DNA of 8,365 nt, from positions 1 to 8,365 of the forward strand of contig JBCCFC010000585.1 in assembly GCA_039029935.1 (NCBI GenBank). Reading direction: 5' to 3'. Positions 1-5,281 of this stretch are shown piece by piece. The stretch's first letter is position 1, and each line of letters starts with the position of its first letter. The notes under the pieces were generated by a model. That model was not told the DNA's origin. It ran no database searches and was given only the letters and a program-made list of their open reading frames with translations. This stretch comes from G039029935 sp039029935 (GTDB lineage: Bacteria > Chloroflexota > Anaerolineae > Caldilineales > Caldilineaceae). The position numbers and the translations under genes were made by a program.

Positions 1-107
1 AAAAATGAAAAGATCGAACCTGCAATAAGAAGCCCTGTGCCAATGGCAAGTTTCTCTTTCCATTTTGGGTCTTCGGTTAAAAATGAAATAGATTTTTCAA
101 TATTCAT
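1..107 (-). CDS. DUF4013-like membrane protein, N-terminal fragment
   Basis: This is the first 35 codons of a leftward gene that leaves the window at base 1, so only the N-terminus is visible. The peptide begins MNIEKSISFLTEDPKWKEKL and continues into a hydrophobic stretch (about residues 20-35) that looks like the start of a membrane helix. An opening of this type, a short amphipathic segment with a D-P-x-W motif followed by a membrane segment, is typical of DUF4013 integral membrane proteins of unknown function. The ATG is supported by a GGAGG ribosome-binding site at 118-122, 10 bases upstream. It is divergent from the rimK cassette. The DUF4013 assignment rests on a short fragment, and no function can be given. 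Confidence 0.6.
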   Translation of the reverse strand, partial: MNIEKSISFLTEDPKWKEKLAIGTGLLIAGSIFSF

Positions 108-147
108 TGTACACTTTCCTCCATAAAAGTGAAGTGAGAAGGTAGGC

Positions 148-217
148 TTATCTGAGAGTAACACAGTCATCTTGCCTATCACGATACAGGCAAGATGACT
201 GTGTTGCTCTCAGATAA
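148..217. repeat. 30-bp-arm near-perfect inverted repeat (hairpin)
   Basis: Bases 148-177 are the reverse complement of 188-217 over 30 positions. The only departure is T159 opposite G206, which can form a G-U wobble in RNA. The loop is 10 bases (178-187). In plus-strand RNA only a short TTTT at 221-224 follows, with no run of U directly after the stem, and no rightward gene ends here, so it is a poor match to a terminator. It lies in the probable 5' leader of the leftward gene. Alternatives are a MITE-like palindromic unit, a structured leader or a small RNA. No target-site duplication is evident at its edges. Confidence 0.85.
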
Positions 218-289
218 ATGTTTTCGCCCCAAACATATATCCCTTCAATGTTTCTTACCCATCAGTACGTTGTGACAAAAAGGAAAGTT

Positions 290-308
290 GCAACAGAAAC
301 ACGGCTCA
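290..308 (+). promoter_or_regulatory. Element shared with the rimK2 upstream region (copy 1)
   Basis: GCAAC (290-294), five bases, then CACGGCTCA (300-308). The same GCAAC and CACGGCTCA occur directly joined at 2028-2041, upstream of the second rimK. The end of the element is about 207 bases before the rimK ATG, against about 194 for copy 2. Here the GCAAC forms half of the palindrome GTTGCAAC. It could be a shared regulator site, a relic of the gene duplication, or chance. Confidence 0.3.
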
Positions 309-515
309 AATGGGCAAGATAGCAAATTTCGCCCATCATGCGGATAAATTTTTCGCGAACATGAACCTAAATGACTCCTAAATTCGTTATAAACCTGCAA
401 TGTATTCGGATTCATTTGGAAACCTAGCTCAACGAAACAGTTTTAACATTTTAGCAGAACATCGTCGCCAAACACGCGTATATCTTTCTCATCAAATACA
501 TCGTAAGGATAATAT

Positions 516-1415
516 ATGAAAATAGGGATCCTATCGCGCAAGGCCGAGCTTTACTCAACCCGCCGTTTAGTGGAAGCAGCCGAAGCGCGAGATCATGAAG
601 TACAAGTCATCAATCCACTTCATTGTTATATGAACATTACGTCGCATCGACCCGCTATTTATTTTCGCGGGCATGAATTGACAGAGTTTGATGCGATCAT
701 TCCACGCATAGGTGCATCAATCACCTTTTATGGCACAGCCGTTGTCCGACAATTTGAAATGATGAACGTCTATACCCCCAATGGAGCCGTCGCCATCACT
801 CGGTCGCGTGATAAATTGCGTAGCTTGCAAATTTTGGCCGCGGAAGGCATCGGGCTACCCGTGACAGGCTTTGCCCACTCTACCATGTACACACAAGACC
901 TTATTGATATGGTCGGTGGTGCGCCTTTGGTGGTCAAATTGCTGGAGGGGACGCAGGGCATTGGCGTTGTTTTGGCCGAGACAGAAAAAAGCGGTCAAAG
1001 TGTGATTGAGGCATTCAAGGGGCTAAACGCCAACATCCTCGTTCAGGAGTATATCAAGGAAGCAGGTGGGGCAGACATTCGTTGCTTTGTGATTGGGGAC
1101 AAAGTGGTGGCCTCGATGATGCGTCAAGGCAACGAAGGTGAATTCCGCTCCAATCTGCATCGCGGTGGCTATGCCGAACAGATTCGGATTACGCCCGAAG
1201 AACGCTCTACGGCTGTCCGCTCGGCCAAGCTCATGGATCTACGTGTAGCCGGGGTAGACATGTTGCGTTCCAATCACGGCTCTGTGGTCATGGAGGTAAA
1301 TTCATCGCCAGGGTTGGAAGGGATTGAAACAACGACGGAAAAAGACATTGCCGGGCAGATCATCGAGTATATTGAAAAACATGCAAAGAATGGCAAAAAA
1401 CGAACACAAGGATAG
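516..1415 (+). CDS. rimK: Ribosomal protein bS6 glutamate ligase RimK (ATP-grasp)
   Basis: This is a 299-aa cytoplasmic ATP-grasp ligase; the E. coli enzyme is about 300 aa. RimK adds glutamate residues to the C-terminus of ribosomal protein S6 using ATP. Family signatures run in order: the N-terminus MKIGILSR, residues 1-8; FDAIIPRIG near 58-66; RSRDKLRS at 96-103; the nucleotide-binding segment PLVVKLLEGTQGIG (137-150, with K141); DIRCFV (187-192); RSNLHRGG (211-218); D248 and the metal-binding strand VVMEVN (E260, N262); and the hallmark SSPGLEGIE (263-271). Nothing essential appears missing. ATG 516 is preceded by AAGGA at 505-509 with 6-base spacing. The rimB-like gene starts 8 bases after the stop, so the two are probably co-transcribed. 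A diverged paralog lies at 2236. Confidence 0.95.
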   Translation: MKIGILSRKAELYSTRRLVEAAEARDHEVQVINPLHCYMNITSHRPAIYFRGHELTEFDAIIPRIGASITFYGTAVVRQFEMMNVYTPNGAVAITRSRDKLRSLQILAAEGIGLPVTGFAHSTMYTQDLIDMVGGAPLVVKLLEGTQGIGVVLAETEKSGQSVIEAFKGLNANILVQEYIKEAGGADIRCFVIGDKVVASMMRQGNEGEFRSNLHRGGYAEQIRITPEERSTAVRSAKLMDLRVAGVDMLRSNHGSVVMEVNSSPGLEGIETTTEKDIAGQIIEYIEKHAKNGKKRTQG

Positions 1416-1423
1416 GGTAGACA

Positions 1424-1960
1424 TTGCAAGAACAGACATCATCAACTCGTTCAGTCCTCAATCAACCCTCTAAATCTTCACCCTTTCAATCGAACGGACC
1501 CATATCAAAAGTGACTGTGGGCTGGCGTGAATGGGCATCACTACCCGAGCTGAATATCCCTGCCATCAAGGTAAAAATCGACACAGGAGCGCGCACCTCT
1601 GCACTCCATGCTTTTATGGTCGAAGAGTTTCAAGAAAACAAACTCATCAAGGTCCGTTTTGGGATGCACCCAATTCGCAATCGCCCCGATATTGAGCGCA
1701 CCTGTGTTGCAGACGTGATAGATCGACGCGTTATCAGTGATTCTGGTGGGCATCGCGAGATGCGCTATGTCATCCAAACACCCATCCGTATGGGGAACCA
1801 AGCGTGGCCGATAGAGGTGACGCTGACCAACCGTGAAACCATGAATTTCCGGATGTTGCTAGGACGGACAGCGATGACGCCCCGATTGTTGGTTGATCCA
1901 TCTTCATCATACCTAATGGGAACTTATTATAGTGAAGATGCGTATAAGGAAGAGCTATAA
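1424..1960 (+). CDS. rimB: RimB-like retropepsin-fold protease (Zn_protease/COG4067 family)
   Basis: This 178-aa protein belongs to the 'ATP-dependent zinc protease' (DUF785) family, now understood as retropepsin-like aspartic proteases. In Pseudomonas, RimB encoded beside RimK counteracts glutamate addition to S6. The active-site motif DTGARTSALHA sits at 53-63, after VGWREWASLPEL and IPAIKVKI. Other conserved blocks are DSGGHREMRYVIQT (106-119) and LTNRETMNFRMLLGRTA (134-150), then VDPSSSYL. The start is a TTG at 1424, the first start after an in-frame stop at 1418-1420, with a weak GGG-containing site just upstream. The first 28 or so residues are rich in Ser, Gln and Asn and lie outside the conserved domain, so an internal GTG at 1511 is an alternative start. 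It lies 8 bp after rimK, which supports paired writer and eraser roles. The symbol is given by family and context; activity on S6 is inferred. Confidence 0.85.
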   Translation: MQEQTSSTRSVLNQPSKSSPFQSNGPISKVTVGWREWASLPELNIPAIKVKIDTGARTSALHAFMVEEFQENKLIKVRFGMHPIRNRPDIERTCVADVIDRRVISDSGGHREMRYVIQTPIRMGNQAWPIEVTLTNRETMNFRMLLGRTAMTPRLLVDPSSSYLMGTYYSEDAYKEEL

Positions 1961-2235
1961 ACAGATAAATCACAGGAAAATTTCAACAACTTTACACAGA
2001 AGACAACGTTGCCACATTACCTGCGTAGCAACCACGGCTCATTTGAGCAACGCGCGCCAGTGAGCATCCTCTGTCCACGTTGCTACATATTGGCTATACA
2101 TATCAGCGAGAATCGTGCAGACTCACGTAAATGGGGATGGATGATTATCTGATATGAGCCTTGGCTATCATTTTCTACCGTATCGATACAGAGTCTACGA
2201 AAATCTATCTGTATGATCTATCAAGGGAGAAGACA
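1961..2235. other. Intergenic region before rimK2
   Basis: This 275-base gap has no convincing gene. It contains four alternating GTTGC/GCAAC pentamers (2008-2012, 2028-2032, 2047-2051, 2079-2083). The first lies within the palindrome CAACGTTG (2004-2011). The arms GTAGCAAC (2025-2032) and GTTGCTAC (2079-2086) could pair. A perfect 10-bp palindrome GTATCGATAC lies at 2180-2189, and the ribosome-binding site GGGAGAAG at 2225-2232 is directly upstream of the rimK2 ATG. The gap length and dyads suggest that rimK2 may have its own regulation. No near-consensus promoter could be identified, and there is no clear terminator after the rimB-like gene. Confidence 0.45.
2028..2041 (+). promoter_or_regulatory. 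Element shared with the rimK upstream region (copy 2)
   Basis: GCAAC (2028-2032) is directly followed by CACGGCTCA (2033-2041). The same two blocks occur at 290-294 and 300-308 upstream of the first rimK, at nearly the same distance from the start codon. The 9-base block then continues into an imperfect dyad, GCTCA-TT-TGAGC (2038-2049). It could be regulatory or a trace of the duplication. Confidence 0.3.
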
Positions 2236-3174
2236 ATGAAGATTGGTATATTATCGCGCAACGCTGAATTATACTCGACCAAGCGTTTGGTTGAGACTGC
2301 ACAGGATCGAGGCCACGAGATACAGGTAATTGATCCGCTCCACTGTTATATGAACATTACATCCCACCGTCCTAGTATTTCTCTAGGAGGTGAAGAATTA
2401 ACAGGGTTTGATGCCATCATCCCCCGGCTTGGCGCGTCGATCACATTTTATGGCACAGCCGTTGTCCGTCAATTTGAAATGATGGGTGTGTACACACTAA
2501 ATGGAGCTGTTGCCATCAGCCGCGCTCGTGACAAACTGCGCAGTATGCAGATTCTTGCAGGCAAAGGCATCGGTCTTCCTGTCACAGGCTTTGCCCATTC
2601 GACGCTTTATACGGATGATCTGATCGAAATGGTTGGTGGTGCACCGCTGGTTGTCAAATTGCTTGAAGGGACACAGGGGTTGGGTATTATCCTTGCCGAA
2701 ACAGAAAAGAGTGGCAAAAGCGTGATTGAAGCCTTCAATGGCGTCAACGCCAACATCTTAGTCCAGGAATATATTGAAGAGGCACATGGCTGTAACCTGC
2801 GCTGTTTTGTGGTTGGTGATAAAGTGGTGGCCTCCATGAGACGCCAGAGCAGGGAAGGTGAATTCCGCTCAAGTATCCATCGCGGTGGCGTCACCGAAAA
2901 GATTCGCATCACCCCAGAAGAACGGTCTACCGCAACACGAGCGGCCAAATTGCTGGGGCTACGTGTGGCGGGCGTAGATATTTTGCGCTCCAACCATGGG
3001 CCAGTTGTGGTCGAGGTCAATGCCTCACCTAGTATTGAGAGCATAGAGAAGGCCACTGAGGAAGATGTGGCAGCAAGGATGATTTGCTATATTGAGAAAC
3101 AGGTCGCAAAGAATGCAGCCAAGGCACGAGGAAATGGCAAGGGCGTGAGCGTGTCAATCACGACAGCAGTTTAA
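2236..3174 (+). CDS. Divergent RimK paralog (ATP-grasp ligase)
   Basis: This 312-aa protein aligns without gaps to the upstream RimK over residues 1-290, at about 77% identity by hand count. It then adds a basic, low-complexity tail of about 22 residues. K141, the EGTQG loop (144-148), RARDK (96-100), R189, D248, E260 and N262 are kept, so ATP and metal binding look intact. Several RimK signature positions differ: D187 to N (GCNLRC), N213 to S (RSSIHRGG), and the loop SSPGLEG becomes ASPSIES (263-269), losing both glycines. These lie in the C-terminal catalytic half near where acceptor and glutamate should bind. The probable role is a peptide/glutamate ligase of changed specificity; reduced activity is the alternative. 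ATG 2236, preceded by GGGAGAAG, is chosen over an in-frame TTG at 2161 because it matches the family N-terminus exactly. Its TAA abuts the stop codon of the opposing gene. Confidence 0.92.
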   Translation: MKIGILSRNAELYSTKRLVETAQDRGHEIQVIDPLHCYMNITSHRPSISLGGEELTGFDAIIPRLGASITFYGTAVVRQFEMMGVYTLNGAVAISRARDKLRSMQILAGKGIGLPVTGFAHSTLYTDDLIEMVGGAPLVVKLLEGTQGLGIILAETEKSGKSVIEAFNGVNANILVQEYIEEAHGCNLRCFVVGDKVVASMRRQSREGEFRSSIHRGGVTEKIRITPEERSTATRAAKLLGLRVAGVDILRSNHGPVVVEVNASPSIESIEKATEEDVAARMICYIEKQVAKNAAKARGNGKGVSVSITTAV

Positions 3175-3516
3175 CTATCCGGCCCATTGCCCAAAAAATG
3201 GGATGGGCAACTGTTTCCCCCGCAGTGCGTTGCTCATGCCCATAAGCCATGCGATGACCACACCGACATAGGCAGAAATGACCAAAGCGAAGTTGGAAGC
3301 TGCGGTTAATGGACCCGCAAAGGGAATCAGCACCAACAGCCATGATGTAGCCGCCCAGACGACGGGTGTCAGTATAATGACCAATGTCAGCACCAACGAT
3401 TGGCGCGCATGGTGCATGGCAAAGGCATCTTTGCGGCGTAATAATACGATCAACAGCCCGCCCACAATCAACAGTAGATAAGCGAGAAACCCAAAAATAC
3501 GGCTTGTTGTACTCAC
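3175..3516 (-). CDS. Small DUF4870/Tic20-like membrane protein
   Basis: This 113-aa, very hydrophobic protein has three predicted membrane helices (about 7-27, 41-65 and 72-94). A polar loop with MHHARQSL (34-41) is the type of motif seen in DUF4870/Tic20-like proteins, which carry a (F/M)H-A-R-Q-S/A segment between helices 1 and 2. The function of these small proteins is not established. The start is GTG 3516. The ABC ATPase stop codon (3519-3521) lies 2 bases upstream, and the ribosome-binding site GAGGTG falls inside the last ATPase codons, so translation is probably coupled. The gene ends at 3175, directly against the rimK2 stop, with no room between the convergent genes for a terminator. 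A link to the transporter is suggested only by the coupling. Confidence 0.75.
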   Translation of the reverse strand: MSTTSRIFGFLAYLLLIVGGLLIVLLRRKDAFAMHHARQSLVLTLVIILTPVVWAATSWLLVLIPFAGPLTAASNFALVISAYVGVVIAWLMGMSNALRGKQLPIPFFGQWAG

Positions 3517-3518
3517 AA

Positions 3519-4538
3519 TTACACCTCAATTCCTTGCAACTCAAGTTCAGCAGTCAAATGGCAGCTTGCGTAGTGCCCCGGCGAAACTTCCTGTAACGTG
3601 GGTACTTCTTGTCGACAGATGTCTTGGGTGTATTTACAGCGCGGATGGAACACACAACCGGATGGTGGGTTAGCAGGACTAGGCACGTCACCATCCAAAA
3701 TGATGCGGTTGGTCTGGATATCTGGATCCGCTGCTGGCACTGCCGATACCAGTGCCTCGGTGTATGGATGACGTGGATGGGTGAGCAATTCTTCCGAGTC
3801 GGCAATCTCCACCAACTTGCCCACATACATCACCGCGATACGGTCACACATATGCTCAACGACAGAGAGATCATGCGCAATAAAGAGCAAGGTCAGTCCC
3901 AACTCATCCTTAAGCGACTGTAATAAATTGAGCACCTGCGCCTGCACCGACACATCCAACGCTGAGACAGGTTCATCAGCCACAATCAGACGTGGACTCA
4001 GCGAGAGTGTACGCGCCAAGCCGATACGCTGCCGTTGACCACCGGAGAACTCATGTGGATAGCGACGCATGTAGTTCGGGTCCAGCCCGACCGCGCTCAT
4101 CAAGTCACCGACACGGTCTTCCAATTCTCGGCCATTGGCAATGTTGTGGATAATCAGCGGTTCACCGATCAAGTCCTTGACCGTCAAGCGTGGATTCAAC
4201 GAGCTAAAGGGGTCCTGAAAGATCATGCGCATCTCACGACGCAGCGGCTTCATCTCCTGCTGACTGATGTCGGCAATGTTGATACGTTCCCCATCTTCTC
4301 TGGTATACCAAATTTCGCCGTCCGTCGGATCATAGAGCCGCAATAACGTGCGCCCCACCGTGGTTTTCCCACAGCCACTCTCGCCCACTAGCCCCAACGC
4401 CTCGTTTTTCTTGATCGTCATGTTGACGCCATCGACAGCTTTGATATGCCCCACCACGCGTTGCAAGAACCCTTTGTGGATTGGAAAATGTTGTTTTAAA
4501 TTTTTGACTTCTAAAAGTGTATTGTTTGATTCTGACAT
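3519..4538 (-). CDS. Peptide ABC transporter ATP-binding protein, OppF/DppF type
   Basis: This 339-aa cytoplasmic ATPase should power a dipeptide/oligopeptide importer. Visible motifs are Walker A GESGCGKTT (52-60), Q-loop FQDPFSSLNPR (107-117), signature FSGGQRQR (164-171), Walker B LIVADEP (184-190) with catalytic E189, D-loop SALD (192-195) and the switch histidine H222 (IAHDL). The C-terminal oligopeptide-transporter domain contains VPSPANPPSGC-x5-RC and four cysteines (C295, C301, C308, C326), a pattern typical of OppD/OppF proteins and proposed in some to hold an Fe-S cluster. The length is normal. No clear ribosome-binding site precedes ATG 4538. The usual partners (binding protein, two permeases, second ATPase) are absent here; the gene follows a PD-(D/E)XK gene by 31 bp. 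It is therefore an orphan ATPase in this window, perhaps serving permeases encoded elsewhere. Confidence 0.95.
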   Translation of the reverse strand: MSESNNTLLEVKNLKQHFPIHKGFLQRVVGHIKAVDGVNMTIKKNEALGLVGESGCGKTTVGRTLLRLYDPTDGEIWYTREDGERINIADISQQEMKPLRREMRMIFQDPFSSLNPRLTVKDLIGEPLIIHNIANGRELEDRVGDLMSAVGLDPNYMRRYPHEFSGGQRQRIGLARTLSLSPRLIVADEPVSALDVSVQAQVLNLLQSLKDELGLTLLFIAHDLSVVEHMCDRIAVMYVGKLVEIADSEELLTHPRHPYTEALVSAVPAADPDIQTNRIILDGDVPSPANPPSGCVFHPRCKYTQDICRQEVPTLQEVSPGHYASCHLTAELELQGIEV

Positions 4539-4569
4539 AATGGTTTGTGTGTATCCGATACTCGCCTGT

Positions 4570-5157
4570 TTATTTATGTTGACTAAAGTTCCGGGGTCTA
4601 AATTTTGTGTCGTTAAGGATTTTAACCATATTGTTACCTGTTATCTTGAGAACAAATAGACCTCGTTTATAAGCATACCGCGATGTGCTTTGGTCCATAT
4701 GCAATGCAGCCACGCTCCCATAAACTTTGTATTTATCATATCGGGGGAAAAAACGAGGAAGTTGGGATAAATCTTCCAGAAATTCATTTACATCATCGCT
4801 ACTTAACGAGCTTTTCGTTTCAATGATAACAACTTCATCACCGTTTTCTAATACCAAATCAAGTTCCATGTGGTCGCCATCAAGCTCCGCCTCAACTCGC
4901 CGAGAAATGTAACGAACGTCAATCCCTCGATCTCTAAAGACCTGCACAGCACTTGGTTCGACCATTGCTTCAACCAGTCTTCCCCATTGATTGCCAAACA
5001 TTCCTTCTAATTGTCGGAACCGCCTATCAGCTTCTTTTGCATTATTTTCAATCAACTGACGTGTTTCTTGAAGTTGCACAGCGTTGTTTTCTAAAATTTT
5101 CCAAATCCGAGCAATAGCCTCAGCATTTGCTTCTGGCGTTATTGTCTGTGTACTCAT
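4570..5157 (-). CDS. Coiled-coil PD-(D/E)XK nuclease-like protein (DUF3782/COG5493-like)
   Basis: This 195-aa protein has a charged helical N-terminal half (about 12-60) likely to form a coiled coil, and a C-terminal PD-(D/E)XK-type core. D100 (MELDLVLENG) and the I-E-T-K motif (E113, K115) provide the expected acidic, acidic and lysine residues on adjacent strands. A conserved tail follows (GLFVLKITGNN, then FRPRNF). Proteins of this group are abundant in cyanobacteria and Chloroflexota and are of unproven function, although the fold implies nucleic acid cleavage. ATG 5157 is chosen over an upstream TTG (5199) because AGGA sits 8 bases before it. The start lies 4 bases after a 39-aa ORF and the end 31 bp before the ABC ATPase. 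Exact family placement is from memory of sequence style. Confidence 0.8.
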   Translation of the reverse strand: MSTQTITPEANAEAIARIWKILENNAVQLQETRQLIENNAKEADRRFRQLEGMFGNQWGRLVEAMVEPSAVQVFRDRGIDVRYISRRVEAELDGDHMELDLVLENGDEVVIIETKSSLSSDDVNEFLEDLSQLPRFFPRYDKYKVYGSVAALHMDQSTSRYAYKRGLFVLKITGNNMVKILNDTKFRPRNFSQHK

Positions 5158-5161
5158 TGTA

Positions 5162-5281
5162 TTAATTCCTATCAGATACCAAAGAGGGTTTGACTCCAAA
5201 TCGTTCGCTTTCTACTAATATAGATAAATATTCATATCCCTCAATATTATTTTTTGATTTGATATACGTTTGTTGTTTCAT
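5162..5281 (-). CDS. Candidate 39-aa small ORF between cytochrome and nuclease-like genes
   Basis: An ATG-initiated ORF of 39 codons begins within the cytochrome stop codon (ATGA overlap, 5278-5281) and ends TAA at 5162-5164, 4 bases before the ATG of the next gene. It fills the whole gap between the two. The peptide begins MKQQTYIKSKNNIEGYEYL and continues with SILVESERFGVKPS, giving a basic N-terminus and a short amphipathic middle, with no signal peptide or membrane segment. No Shine-Dalgarno sequence lies at normal distance (a GGAGGAGGAG run is 17 bases upstream), so it would rely on reinitiation after the cytochrome. I do not recognise the sequence. It could be a real small protein, the remnant of a larger gene, or a chance open frame in AT-rich spacer. 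Confidence 0.4.
   Translation of the reverse strand: MKQQTYIKSKNNIEGYEYLSILVESERFGVKPSLVSDRN
5217..5244 (-). promoter_or_regulatory. Possible internal promoter for the nuclease-like gene
   Basis: On the minus strand, TTGAGG (5239-5244) and TATATT (5217-5222) are separated by 16 bases, in an AT-rich spacer about 60 bases upstream of ATG 5157. The match to sigma-70 consensus is moderate (4 of 6 and 5 of 6), and AT-rich DNA yields such matches by chance. It overlaps the candidate 39-aa ORF. Confidence 0.3.

Larger units (their letters stand above)
108..515. other. Intergenic region between divergent genes
   Basis: About 400 bases lie between the leftward DUF4013-like gene and the rightward rimK. 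The stretch holds the ribosome-binding site of the leftward gene (118-122), a long near-perfect hairpin (148-217), an 8-bp palindrome GTTGCAAC (287-294), the CACGGCTCA element also found upstream of the second rimK (300-308), a weak 6-bp stem (310-336), and the rimK ribosome-binding site AAGGA (505-509). I see no convincing ORF and no promoter close to consensus. An AT-rich TATAAA at 388-393 has no good -35 partner. Confidence 0.6.

Noticed and set aside
148..217. Rho-independent terminator
   Set aside because: No gene on the plus strand ends upstream, no U-run follows the stem directly on either strand, and the 30-bp stem is much longer than usual.
310..336. Hairpin ATGGGC...GCCCAT
   Set aside because: A 6-bp stem with a 15-base loop is expected by chance in a window of this size, and nothing else supports it.
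2161..2235. TTG-initiated 25-residue extension of the second RimK
   Set aside because: ATG 2236 has a good ribosome-binding site and gives exactly the family N-terminus MKIGILSR; the extension has no counterpart in RimK proteins.
2607..3056. 149-aa minus-strand ORF antisense to rimK2
   Set aside because: The plus-strand frame is clearly RimK. A similar antisense frame over the first rimK (770-961) shows this is a by-product of RimK codon use.
3158..3544. 128-aa minus-strand ORF overlapping the DUF4870-like gene
   Set aside because: It overlaps the ATPase end, the whole small membrane gene and the rimK2 end in another frame. The translation is Cys/Arg-rich without a domain, whereas the alternative frame gives three clean membrane helices and coupled spacing.
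5158..5199. TTG-initiated 14-residue extension of the PD-(D/E)XK protein
   Set aside because: ATG 5157 has AGGA at normal distance, while the TTG has no support and overlaps the candidate small ORF in another frame.
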